Source of the DNA: Dehalococcoidia bacterium CG2_30_46_19
Lineage (GTDB): Bacteria; Chloroflexota; Dehalococcoidia; GIF9; AB-539-J10
Reading direction: 5' to 3'
Assembly: GCA_001872925.1 (NCBI GenBank)
Contig: MNYD01000041.1
Span: 1-8,244, forward strand
Length of the DNA: 8,244 nt
Shown here: in pieces, positions 1-6,364 of the stretch
How positions within the stretch are numbered: position 1 is the stretch's first letter
How the letters are laid out: every line of letters begins with the position of its first letter
Translations under genes and position numbers: made by a program
The notes under the pieces: model-generated
Told to the model about the DNA's origin: nothing
The model's database searches: none
Seen by the model: only the letters and a program-made list of their open reading frames with translations

Positions 1-1
1 A

Positions 2-169
2 AAATATGCCAGAGGGCATTTCAAGCGAGTTAATAGCTTGCAATCAGAGCAGCAGTATTACTTCAAATTTGTATCTCCAGAAAGTTACGACTTATTCTTC
101 CAAAGGCTAAGAGAGGGCAAATATCCCGATTTCACCTCAATGCTTGAGGCAGATTTAGAGCGGGAATAA
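2..169 (+). CDS. 3' end of an unrecognised protein gene (partial, runs off the left edge)
   Basis: A reading frame is open from base 2 to a TAA at 167-169 and gives 55 residues ending in the charged tail DFTSMLEADLERE. The start lies outside the window. I do not recognise the family. The visible part is hydrophilic and aromatic-rich (YYFKFVSPESYDLFF) with no membrane segment. The case for it being real coding sequence is that its last ~25 codons recur at 2866-2943 in the same frame with mostly conservative changes, and again at 5852-5927 with a frame break. Other copies of this tail are clearly non-genic, so this copy could itself be a fragment. Only the sequence left of the window can settle that. 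Confidence 0.5.
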   Translation, partial: KYARGHFKRVNSLQSEQQYYFKFVSPESYDLFFQRLREGKYPDFTSMLEADLERE

Positions 170-247
170 AGCCATAAAGAGCGGACTGCCAGAGATTTTT
201 CGGATTTAGCTAGCTAGAAAACTGCACAATTCGGCAGATTGTTGGCT
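92..247 (+). repeat. Modular repeat, copy 1 (modules A, B and the start of C)
   Basis: Module A (92-169) begins TTATTCTTCCAA and ends at the stop of the left-edge gene. Module B (186-228) begins CTGCCAGAGATTT and contains TAGCTAGCTAGAAAACTGCACA. The first bases of module C follow (CAATTCGGCAGATTGTTGGC) and then the similarity stops. The same order of parts is seen at 2866-3091. The copy ends about 30 bases from the 3' end of the converging MFS gene. Confidence 0.75.
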
Positions 248-275
248 TAGAGGCAAAATATGCTGCTGAGCGTTT

Positions 276-1697
276 TTATCGTATCCTGCCTCTTGCCAGT
301 GAGGCAAATATGCCTCCAAAACAAAGGACAGCAAAAATCAGGAAGGTTATTTCCTCGCTTCTTAAGAAAAGTGGATAGTATTCAGGTGTAATCTGGACTC
401 TACCCATGTACATGCCAACTATCAGCATAGCAATCCCCATACTAAGTGTCTGCCCAATCAGTCGCATCGTTCCAAGTGTGCCTGAAGCTACTCCGTAAGA
501 CCTCTTTTCAACAGAACTCATGACTGCATTGGTATTGGGAGATGAAAAGAGGGCAATGCCAAAACCAAGAAGGGCCAGGTTGGCGATGATAAAGGTCAAG
601 GTTGTGTTGTGGCTCAAAAAAGTGAACAGAAAAAGCCCGATGGCTGTCACCGCCATGCCTGTTGAGGCTATGATTCTTGGCTCGATTTTGTCAGAAAGCC
701 TCCCGGCAAGCGGCGAAAAAACAGCCATTACAACCGGTTGGCATACCAGAATCAAGCCTGCATCTTGAGGGTTGAGCCCCCTAATATACTGTAAGTGGAG
801 GCTTAAGAAGAAGGCCACTGCAAATGTTGCACTATAGTTAATCAACGCTGCCAGATTGGAGAATGCGAATACAGTGTTATTTCTGAACAGATTTATATCC
901 AGAACAGGACTTTTCGCCTTCGTTTCCCATTTGACGAATGCCAGAATCCCCAAGGCACCAGCTACAATCAGACATATACCCAATATTGCCGGCAGCGTAG
1001 AAAAACCATACATTATCGCTACGAGCATGAGGCTATAGATTAACGAGCCGCCAAAATCGAACTTCTCCCCTTTTGCCTCGGCCCACTCCCCCTTCAGTTT
1101 CCAGAAAATAAGGGCAATTAATATCAAGCCAAGAGGTACATTTGCCAGGAAAATGCTTGTCCAGCCAAAATGTTGCGTCAGTAATCCGCCTAAAAATGGT
1201 CCAAGAGAAAGTCCCGAATAAACTGAGGCGACATTTATCCCCAGGGCTTTACCCCTCTCCGCGATAGGAAATACTGAGGTTATAATAGCTACCGCAGTAC
1301 CAAAGAGCATTGCACCTCCTATCCCTTGCACAACGCGGAAGGAAATAAGCATAGTGGCCGAGGTTGAAAGTGCCGAAAGAAGGGATGCAATGGAGTAGAT
1401 GACTATGCCGTATGTAAAAATCCTCTTCCTTCCGTACATATCCGCTATCCTTCCAAAGGGGACGAGAAACACTGCCGCAGCTAGAAGGTATGAGGTAGCG
1501 ACCTAGCTTAATAGAACTGCATTCATCCCAAATTCTTGCCCTATTGACGGAAGCGCAATGTTGACGGAAGAACCCATAAAGGGCGTAAGGAAGGAACCTA
1601 ATGTGACGATTAGCAGGGCAGCTTTCTTATTTGGAGCGTTATTCACGCTAGTCCTATCTGTAACAGCTGATTTCAAACGCGCCCCTCTGGATTTCAA
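276..1697 (-). pseudogene. DHA2-type (EmrB/QacA) MFS drug exporter, interrupted by one in-frame TAG
   Basis: Read through, this is a 473-codon frame, the usual length of 14-helix DHA2 proton antiporters that export drugs or other small molecules across the inner membrane. Family motifs are clear: motif A GRIADMYGRKR (residues 82-92), motif B RVVQGIGGAM (121-130) and motif C with GPFLGG (about 156-171), followed by hydrophobic helices to the end. A TAG at 1503-1505 (codon 65) splits it. Both sides are in one frame and read LLS*VATSYLLAAA, where relatives have Trp, so one TGG-to-TAG change explains it. The first possible start is TTG at 1697. GTG at 1646, with AGGA five bases upstream, is a good alternative. 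A restart at GTG 1472 would lose TM1 and most of TM2. It could be a recent pseudogene, a sequence error, or less likely a recoded gene. Confidence 0.85.
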
Positions 1698-2075
1698 TCA
1701 CCTGGTAAGTAATAACTGATGGTTTGCTCAATGCACTTGACTTGTGGAATTGTATCATTTACCACTATTAAGTGGGAAAGATAAAAAAGGGAACCCGGGG
1801 TTGGCAAGATATCAAAGACCACGGCATTATAAATTTGTAAAATTCGCTGAGCTGCTATTTAATCCCTCGGAAAAAAAAGCAGCACCATATTCTCAAAGAG
1901 CGTGCTGCCAGAGATTTCTCGGATTTATCTAGCTAGAAAACTGCACAGTTTCCTCAGATAGTGTAGCAAGCTGCTGCTGCAATGCCGCACCAGTAACCCC
2001 GTGTCCAACCGATGACTCTTCTCCTCCAATATGGTATCATCTATAAACAAGCGCGGTTGTTCTCACGAAGGCTGT
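1698..2075. other. Intergenic stretch between the divergent MFS and TPR genes
   Basis: This stretch separates the 5' ends of two divergently transcribed genes, so it should hold both promoters, but I see no convincing -35/-10 pair for either. It contains one copy of module B (1905-1947). A 62-codon frame starting with GTG at 1744 has no ribosome binding site and no recognisable family. It runs into module B, which is non-coding elsewhere, so I do not call it a gene. Confidence 0.6.
1905..1947 (+). repeat. Modular repeat, copy 2 (module B only)
   Basis: This block runs from CTGCCAGAGATTTCTCGG to AAAACTGCACA. It differs from the copy at 186-228 by two bases (T/C at 1919 and T for G at 1928). 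The bases just before it (AAAGAGCGTG) match those before copy 1 (AAAGAGCGGA), and further upstream the similarity fades. Modules A and C are not clearly present. Confidence 0.75.
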
Positions 2076-2693
2076 ATGGATAGTGATACTGCACCGGAAC
2101 TTCATACTATATGGAGCGAAGCAAAAGCCCACATCAAAAAGGGCGATTACGATAAAGCTATCCAAATATACAAGTATGTCCTGATTAGATACTCTGACGA
2201 CAATATTGCCGTTGAGTACGCCAATGCTTATCTTGGCAACATTTACCTTACGCTAAGGCAGCTTAAACTGGCAGAGAATCACATCAAGAAGGCTATTAAT
2301 TGTAAGCCAGACAAGCCTGATTATCACTACCTTCTTGGCTTCACCTATTCCATACAAAGCCAATGGGACAAGGCGATTGCTGAATTCGAAATAGCGATTC
2401 ATAAGGAACCGAATAACAGTGAATATCTACGCGGACTAGGATGGGCTGTCTATCATACCGGCGATAAAGCGAAAGGATTAGCATATCTTCATAGAGCAAT
2501 TGAGCTTGCGCCAACCAATGTGAACATCCTGACCGACCTGGCAGCCGCTTACCTATCTGACCTCCAATTTCATAAAGCACGCAAATATGCTAAGAAGGCG
2601 ATACAGATTGACCCTGCTAGTAACATTGCGAGAGAGGTTCTAGATGAAATTAATCGTTTTCAAAGGTACTATAAGCGATTTGGTGAACTCTGA
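2076..2693 (+). CDS. Tetratricopeptide repeat (TPR) protein
   Basis: The product has 205 residues from ATG 2076 and is built almost entirely of five consecutive TPR units of about 34 residues. They begin near EAKAHIKKGDYDKAI, YANAYLGNIYLTLRQLKLAE, YHYLLGFTYSIQSQWDKAI, YLRGLGWAVYHTGDKAKG and ILTDLAAAYLSDLQFHKAR, and most end in the helix-breaking P-D/N/T pattern. A short basic, aromatic tail (NRFQRYYKRFGEL) follows. There is no signal peptide, membrane helix or catalytic domain, so it is probably a cytosolic scaffold for protein contacts with unknown partners. I chose ATG 2076 because GAAGG lies four bases before it. An in-frame ATG at 2031 would add 15 residues but has no ribosome binding site. 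TGA is followed at once by TAA. A 6-bp hairpin (GATAAG/CTTATC, 2692-2710) overlaps the stop but lacks a T-run. Confidence 0.85.
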   Translation: MDSDTAPELHTIWSEAKAHIKKGDYDKAIQIYKYVLIRYSDDNIAVEYANAYLGNIYLTLRQLKLAENHIKKAINCKPDKPDYHYLLGFTYSIQSQWDKAIAEFEIAIHKEPNNSEYLRGLGWAVYHTGDKAKGLAYLHRAIELAPTNVNILTDLAAAYLSDLQFHKARKYAKKAIQIDPASNIAREVLDEINRFQRYYKRFGEL

Positions 2694-2829
2694 TAAGGCA
2701 TGCTCTTATCTAGTTGACTTTGCTGATGACTTCAATCCTGTTCGAGTAGCTACAACAGCGCCCCTTCAGGATTATCCTACCTGCCTGCCTACGATCTAAC
2801 AGTTCATCGCTTTGGTTACCCTGCCAGCC

Positions 2830-2943
2830 ATGAAGGGGTTAAATCCTCTTTTCAAAAGCCATGCTTTATTCTTCCAAGTGCTAAGGGAGGGCAAATATCA
2901 GGATTTTACCTCGACGCTTGAGGTGGATTTAGCGCGGGAATAA
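2830..2943 (+). pseudogene. Duplicated gene tail with its own ATG (37 codons, module A)
   Basis: A short frame from ATG 2830 to TAA 2941-2943 ends in ALFFQVLREGKYQDFTSTLEVDLARE. Residue for residue this matches the tail of the left-edge gene in the same frame. Differences include R/V, P/Q, M/T, A/V and E/A changes. No good ribosome binding site precedes the ATG. The simplest reading is a duplicated 3' gene fragment. Translation as a 37-residue peptide cannot be excluded, because the frame has stayed open. Confidence 0.55.
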
Positions 2944-3006
2944 GGCCGTAATGAGCGCGCTGCCAGAGATTTCTCGGACTTAGCTAGCTAGAAAACTGCA
3001 CAATTA

Positions 3007-3091
3007 GTCAGCTTGTTACTACAAAAGGAAGTGTCACACTGTAAAAAGTAACCTCTCGTACAGGAAGACCTGCAAGAGAGCGTTTACTATA
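3007..3091 (+). repeat. Module C with two potential RNA hairpins (copy in repeat 3)
   Basis: Hairpin 1 pairs GTTACT (3015-3020) with AGTAAC (3047-3052) around the palindrome AGTGTCACACT (3030-3040). Hairpin 2 pairs CTCTC (3053-3057) with GAGAG (3076-3080), and CAGG (3061-3064) with CCTG (3069-3072) over the loop AAGA. In the copy at 6434 the only stem change is C to T at 6482, which keeps a G-U pair. The other differences fall in the loop or outside the stems. It may be a structured RNA or a DNA fold of a mobile repeat. No promoter is assigned. Confidence 0.6.
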
Positions 3092-3188
3092 GTCAATTGC
3101 AAAATTCCTTACAATTCTCTCTCCCCCGGCGGGAGGGGGATTTCACCCTCACCTTAATTCCTTCCCCTCCACGGAGTTTACCCTGAGT

Positions 3189-3216
3189 GAGATTCTTCGC
3201 TTCGCTCAGAATGACA
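3189..3216 (+). repeat. Dispersed CTTCGCTnCGCTCAGAATGAC repeat core
   Basis: The core is GAGATTCTTCGCTTCGCTCAG followed by AATGACA. Near-identical cores lie at 3510-3536 and 6655-6681, each followed within about 20 bases by a second CTCAGAATGACA. ATTCT and AGAAT can pair as a short stem. I know this type of sequence as a common intergenic repeat in many environmental bacterial genomes, and its function is unknown. Confidence 0.7.
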
Positions 3217-3332
3217 AAAACGAAGGGTTCAGGGTCAGGACAAGCCTCACCTCCCATCGAGGGAGGAGGCTGTTTAATTTTGATTTTGCGTTCGTTTTTA
3301 GGCAGATTAGAGATGTTTCACCCCCAAATTTC

Positions 3333-3384
3333 TGTAGTTGCCTGATTCATCAGGCGCATTTGCCCAATAAATTGGGCAACTACA
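3333..3384. repeat. Branched inverted repeat able to form a three-stem fold
   Basis: An outer 10-bp stem, TGTAGTTGCC (3333-3342) with GGCAACTACA (3375-3384), encloses two hairpins. The first is GCCTGA-TTCA-TCAGGC (3340-3355). The second is TTGCCCAAT-AA-ATTGGGCAA (3360-3379), with nine perfect pairs. The inner stems share bases with the outer one, so the folds compete. The layout is REP/MITE-like. There is no T-run suited to a terminator in the plus direction beyond TTTTTA at 3385-3390. Confidence 0.65.
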
Positions 3385-3596
3385 TTTTTAAACACCCTCA
3401 GGGAGAGGAATTTTATACGAGATTATGCGGTTAACTATAATTGGCAATAAATGTCACTCTGACCCTGAGTCCTGACGTGAGGAAGGAACTGAAGGGGAAG
3501 AGTCTAAAAGAGATTCTTCGCTACGCTCAGAATGACAGAAAGCGAAGGGGCTCAGAATGACAAATAGGGTTGCTAAACAGTCTCTGATATACTGGA

Positions 3597-3624
3597 TTGA
3601 GGAGTGGGATTTGGTTATTATACG
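3597..3624 (+). promoter_or_regulatory. Weak candidate promoter for the LUD-pyk operon
   Basis: TTGAGG (3597-3602) and TATACG (3619-3624) are 16 bases apart, each matching four of six consensus positions. This would give a leader of roughly 110 bases before ATG 3742. It lies just after the end of repeat copy 3. It is the best pair I can see, but such matches arise by chance. Confidence 0.25.
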
Positions 3625-3741
3625 CTATCCCGGGAATCTGATACTGGCGGATGAAGCTCAGGCTTTCCCCAGGAGCGGTGGAGGTATTCCTTGAGTCACC
3701 ACAGCGATATTTGAGTGGGTAAAGAGAGGTCAGGCTGAAAA

Positions 3742-4392
3742 ATGGATAACGTAACTGAAATTAAAGAATGGTATAAGGAAACGCTGGCGCAGAAGGTGAT
3801 TGACGCCCTGGAGAAGAATAACATGACAGCCTTCTATGTCAAAACGGGGAAAGAAGCCAGGGAAAGGGTGCTCAGCATGATTCCTGTGGGAAGCAAAGTA
3901 GGTTATGGAGGCTCGCTATCTTTAGACCAGATTGGGGTTAAGGATGTGCTGCGTGCTGGAAATTACCATTTGATTGACCGTCATAAACCGCAGCTCACTC
4001 CAGAGGAAAAGTATGACCTGCGGAAAGAAAGCCTGTTAGCTGATGTTTTTCTGATGAGTAGCAATGCTGTCACTATGGACGGCGAACTGGTTAACATCGA
4101 TGGCATCGGTAATCGGGTGGCGGCGTTAATTTTTGGTCCTTCTAAAGTAATCGTTGTCGCCGGAATAAATAAGATTGTTCCCGATACGGAAGCAGCGAGG
4201 CAGCGAATCAAGAATTATGTGGCGCCCATTCATGCGAGACGGCTGGGGCTTCCTCTCCCCTGCGCTGAGACGGGTAAATGCCTTGATTGCCGAAGCCCGC
4301 TGAGATTCTGTAATGCTGTCGTTACTATCGAGCACCAGTACCAGAAGGATAGAATAACGGTGCTCATCGTTGGAGAAGACTTAGGATTATAA
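3742..4392 (+). CDS. LUD-domain protein (LutC/YkgG-like, 'lactate utilization protein')
   Basis: This 216-residue protein has the LUD (DUF162) fold of LutC/YkgG. In other bacteria the Lut complex oxidises L-lactate to pyruvate. Family landmarks are VGYGGSLSLDQIG (53-65), the basic/acidic linker HKPQLTPEEKYDLRKESLLADVF up to residue 103, NAVTMDGELVNIDGIGNRVA (108-127) and GPSKVIVVAGINKIV. A C-terminal cysteine cluster, C174-x5-C180-x2-C183-x6-C190, suggests a metal or Fe-S site and marks a stand-alone subfamily found without LutA/LutB. It has no signal peptide, so it is cytosolic. ATG 3742 follows CAGG at a seven-base spacing, and TGA closes the frame two codons upstream. The pyruvate kinase gene starts nine bases after the stop, so the two are almost surely co-transcribed. 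No lutA or lutB lies nearby, so the true substrate is uncertain. Confidence 0.85.
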   Translation: MDNVTEIKEWYKETLAQKVIDALEKNNMTAFYVKTGKEARERVLSMIPVGSKVGYGGSLSLDQIGVKDVLRAGNYHLIDRHKPQLTPEEKYDLRKESLLADVFLMSSNAVTMDGELVNIDGIGNRVAALIFGPSKVIVVAGINKIVPDTEAARQRIKNYVAPIHARRLGLPLPCAETGKCLDCRSPLRFCNAVVTIEHQYQKDRITVLIVGEDLGL

Positions 4393-4401
4393 AGGTACAG
4401 A

Positions 4402-5820
4402 ATGCTCAGAAAAACTAAGGTAATCTGCACAATCGGCCCGGCGAGCAGGTCGAGCAGGATGATAGAAAGGCTGGTCCGGGCTGGCATGAACGTGGCCCGC
4501 ATCAATGCCTCGTATGGTACCGAAAAAGAACATAGTGAGGTCATCAGAACTATCCGTGCCGTTTCGGCTAGACTGGATGTGCCGGTGGCTATTCTACTGG
4601 ACCTGCCGGGCATAAAGCTGAGGACAGGTCCACTACGGGGAAAAGAGGTATATCTGAAGGAGGGCGACCACTTTTCTCTTACCGGTGAGAAGGTCTCAGG
4701 CGATGAACAGAAAATATCGGTAAGCTTCCCAGAAATTCTCAATGATATTAAGGTCGGTAACACCATCTTTCTACACGAGGGAGCTATCCAGGTAAAGGTG
4801 ATATCCACCACGGATAGTGAAGTGAGATGTAAAATAGTTGTTGGTGGAGTGCTCACCTCGAATAGTGGCATAAATGTACCGGGAGTCAGGCTCAATGTAC
4901 CTCCCATTACCAGCCAGGACCTGAAGCTCCTTGCCTTTGGATTGGAGCAAGGCGTGGATTTCGTCGCTATCTCCTTTGTTCGTTCCGCAGCCGATATACT
5001 CAGATTAAGGCAGTCCCTGTATGAAAAAGGAGCCAGTATTCCGCTTATCGCTAAAATTGAGAAACATGAAGCCGTGAATGACATTGACAGGATTATTGCT
5101 GAGGCGGACGGCATAATGGTAGCCCGTGGTGACCTCGGGGTGGAGATACCTTTGAAAAAAGTGCCGCTAGTACAGAAGGAGATCATACGTAAATGCAATC
5201 AGGTTGGTAAGCCTGTGATTGTAGCCACTCAGATGCTGGAATCGATGGTGGCTATGGTGCGACCTACTCGGGCTGAGGTGAGCGACGTCGCCAATGCTAT
5301 CTTTGACGGCGTAGACGCAGTCATGCTGTCAGATGAAACAGCCGCCGGGGTATATCCTGTAGAAACTGCCAGGATGATGGCAAATATCGCTCTTGAGACT
5401 GAGAAAGCGCTGCCGTATGAACGTATGTTGCTGGAGAAAAGCGAGCAGGTTGTACCGCAAACGGACGACGCTATAAGCTATTCGGCATGTCATATAGCCC
5501 AGCACATTGGGGCAGCATGTATCGTAGCTTACACAAGTTCGGGAAGCACGGCACTGCGGGTATCTAAATATCGCCCCAAAGCGCCCATCCTGGCCATTAC
5601 CCACAATCCTGATGTAGCGAGGAAGCTTGCCCTTAGCTGGGGTATAGAGCCCTATGTTGTCGACAGGCCTGGGAATGCAGATGCTGTGTTTCAAAGAGCG
5701 GCACAATTAGCGCGAGAAACCGGGATTGCCAGAAAGGGTGAGCTTGTGGTCATCACCGCTGGCATTCCAGCGGGAATACCGGGGAGCACCAACCTTGTCA
5801 AGGTTCAGCGGGTTGAGTAA
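4402..5820 (+). CDS. pyk: Pyruvate kinase
   Basis: This 472-residue enzyme converts phosphoenolpyruvate and ADP to pyruvate and ATP, the last step of glycolysis. It has the normal single-copy length without an added PEP-utiliser domain. The A barrel is 1-76 and 161-335, the B domain is about 77-160, and the C domain is 340-472. Conserved residues include R33, N35 and S37 in ARINASYG, D67 and R74 in LLDLPGIKLRTG, K218 and E220 in AKIE, D244 in ARGDLGVEIP, and T276 in VATQMLES. The C domain ends in AGIPAGIPGSTN and carries a phosphate-loop-like TSSGSTA (378-384). Several positions are unusual. NASYG replaces NFSHG. LDLPGIK replaces LDTKGPE, placing K72 at the site that is Glu in K+-dependent enzymes. 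LHEG replaces the usual DDG of the B domain. The start ATG has AAAGGT five bases upstream. It lies nine bases after the LUD gene, in one operon. Confidence 0.93.
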   Translation: MLRKTKVICTIGPASRSSRMIERLVRAGMNVARINASYGTEKEHSEVIRTIRAVSARLDVPVAILLDLPGIKLRTGPLRGKEVYLKEGDHFSLTGEKVSGDEQKISVSFPEILNDIKVGNTIFLHEGAIQVKVISTTDSEVRCKIVVGGVLTSNSGINVPGVRLNVPPITSQDLKLLAFGLEQGVDFVAISFVRSAADILRLRQSLYEKGASIPLIAKIEKHEAVNDIDRIIAEADGIMVARGDLGVEIPLKKVPLVQKEIIRKCNQVGKPVIVATQMLESMVAMVRPTRAEVSDVANAIFDGVDAVMLSDETAAGVYPVETARMMANIALETEKALPYERMLLEKSEQVVPQTDDAISYSACHIAQHIGAACIVAYTSSGSTALRVSKYRPKAPILAITHNPDVARKLALSWGIEPYVVDRPGNADAVFQRAAQLARETGIARKGELVVITAGIPAGIPGSTNLVKVQRVE

Positions 5821-5837
5821 AGGGTTAAATCCCTTTT
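5819..5837 (+). terminator. Weak intrinsic terminator after pyk
   Basis: AAAGGG (5819-5824), a TTAAAT loop and CCCTTT (5831-5836) overlap the pyk stop and run into a short T-tract. Six pairs with a five-T run is weak. The same bases form the left end of a repeat module, also found in altered form at 2835-2853, so the hairpin may belong to the repeat rather than to pyk. Confidence 0.4.
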
Positions 5838-5930
5838 TCAACAGCTATAATTTATTCTTCCAACTGCAAAGAGGGCGAATATCAGGATTTCACCTCAGCG
5901 CTTGAATCGGATTTAGAGCGGGAATAAAGC
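5821..5930 (+). repeat. Modular repeat, copy 4 (module A only, frame-broken)
   Basis: The block starts GGGTTAAATCC like the 2836 copy and ends GAGCGGGAATAAAGCC like copy 1. Against the other two copies it lacks two bases around 5863-5872 (CTGCAAAGAGGGC versus GTGCTAAGGGAGGGC), so the peptide frame kept elsewhere is lost here. It begins at the pyk stop codon. Modules B, C, E and D do not follow directly. The lipoprotein gene lies next. Confidence 0.75.
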
Positions 5931-5976
5931 CTGAACATTTCAAGCAGATGTGATGTTACCCAAAATGGACTATTGT

Positions 5977-6321
5977 CTAATCCCCCTGGGTAACTGCCCA
6001 CTCTACCTTTATTTGCTCGGGCTTTACACCTTTAATTGATACATTATTACTTTCTATTTCGATGGTCGCCCCTGATGGGACCAACGTTATAATAGTTCCA
6101 TTAGTACTTGTATTGACTAAAACCCTTCGGGCGGAAACTTCTAATGACAAGTTAATTTTATCAGAAGGAAGGCCAGCAACTGGCTTCCCGTCCATAGTCA
6201 CCGTACCCAGACTCAGCCCTTCTAAAGTTACATCAGCACCCCCTACGCCCCCACATCCAACAATAGAAATTAGCCCGATAACCAGCGATGCAAAGAGGAT
6301 AACTCTAATGGCCCTTTTCAT
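5977..6321 (-). CDS. Small putative lipoprotein of unknown function
   Basis: The product has 114 residues. The N-terminus is a lipoprotein signal: MKR, a hydrophobic run, then the lipobox SIVGC with the lipidated cysteine at residue 23, followed by a flexible GGVGGAD. The mature ~90 residues are rich in beta-formers and polar residues (LEGLSLGTVTMDGKPVAGLP, NLSLEV, TIITLV, ATIEIE, IKVEWAV). This suggests a small beta-sandwich anchored outside the membrane. I cannot name a family. ATG 6321 has GGAGG seven bases upstream and a TATAAT box further back, so expression looks plausible. It converges on pyk. GTTACCC/GGGTAAC (5955-5961/5988-5994) flank the stop with a long loop, a poor terminator. The gene sits between repeat copies 4 and 5, and may have arrived with them. 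Confidence 0.75.
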   Translation of the reverse strand: MKRAIRVILFASLVIGLISIVGCGGVGGADVTLEGLSLGTVTMDGKPVAGLPSDKINLSLEVSARRVLVNTSTNGTIITLVPSGATIEIESNNVSIKGVKPEQIKVEWAVTQGD

Positions 6322-6364
6322 GTTCTGCCTCCATTCTCGAATTTTAGAGATACTTTTAATCCGA

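Larger units (their letters stand above)
3086..3439. mobile_element. Possible MITE-like insertion inside repeat copy 3
   Basis: About 345 bases interrupt the C-E junction that is continuous at 6510-6522 (GTTTACTAATTGG). Both edges carry ACTATA (3086-3091 and 3434-3439), which would suit a target duplication. Near the edges lies an inverted pair AAAATTCC (3101-3108) / GGAATTTT (3407-3414). The interior is a mosaic: a C/G-rich hairpin block (3114-3170) resembling the element at 7203-7353, a CTTCGCTTCGCTCAGAATGACA core (3195-3216), and a branched hairpin (3333-3384). No transposase is encoded, so any movement would need one supplied in trans. Confidence 0.45.
2830..3583 (+). repeat. Modular repeat, copy 3 (A-B-C-insert-E-D, most complete)
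   Basis: The modules follow in order. A is 2833-2943 and starts GGGTTAAATCC with the 5821 copy. B is about 2959-3002, C is 3007-3091, E is 3440-3466 (ATTGGCAATAAATGTCACTC), and D is 3491-3583 (GAAGGGGAAGAGTCTAAAAG onward). C, E and D recur at 6434-6729 in the same order and orientation and nearly base for base. About 345 bases not found in the 6434 copy lie between C and E. Confidence 0.8.
2694..3741. other. Repeat-rich intergenic stretch
   Basis: There is no full-length gene here. Bases 2694-2829 show nothing I can identify. From 2830 to 3583 the sequence is the longest copy of the modular repeat, split by an insertion. Bases 3584-3741 should form the leader of the LUD gene and show at best a weak promoter. 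Confidence 0.7.

Noticed and set aside
520..1038. Two short plus-strand frames inside the MFS gene
   Set aside because: They lie opposite conserved transporter helices, and their products resemble no family.
1744..1932. A 62-codon frame starting with GTG
   Set aside because: It has no ribosome binding site, its 3' end is repeat module B, which is non-coding in other copies, and the product is not recognised.
2692..2710. A terminator after the TPR gene (GATAAG/CTTATC hairpin)
   Set aside because: Only six A/T-rich pairs overlap the stop, and no T-run follows, so it is too weak to call.
3333..3384. A possible tRNA because of its cloverleaf-like outline
   Set aside because: It has only three stems in 52 bases, no CCA end, no T-arm GTTCRA motif and no anticodon stem. 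It is a repeat palindrome.
4230..5198. A 322-codon open frame on the minus strand inside pyk
   Set aside because: It is antisense to a clear pyruvate kinase, has a low-complexity Ser/Thr/Leu-rich product with no recognisable family, and lacks a ribosome binding site. It is a shadow of pyk codon usage.
5329..5706. A 125-codon minus-strand frame within pyk
   Set aside because: It is antisense to the conserved pyruvate kinase A and C domains. The product is Cys/Arg-rich and unlike any family I know.
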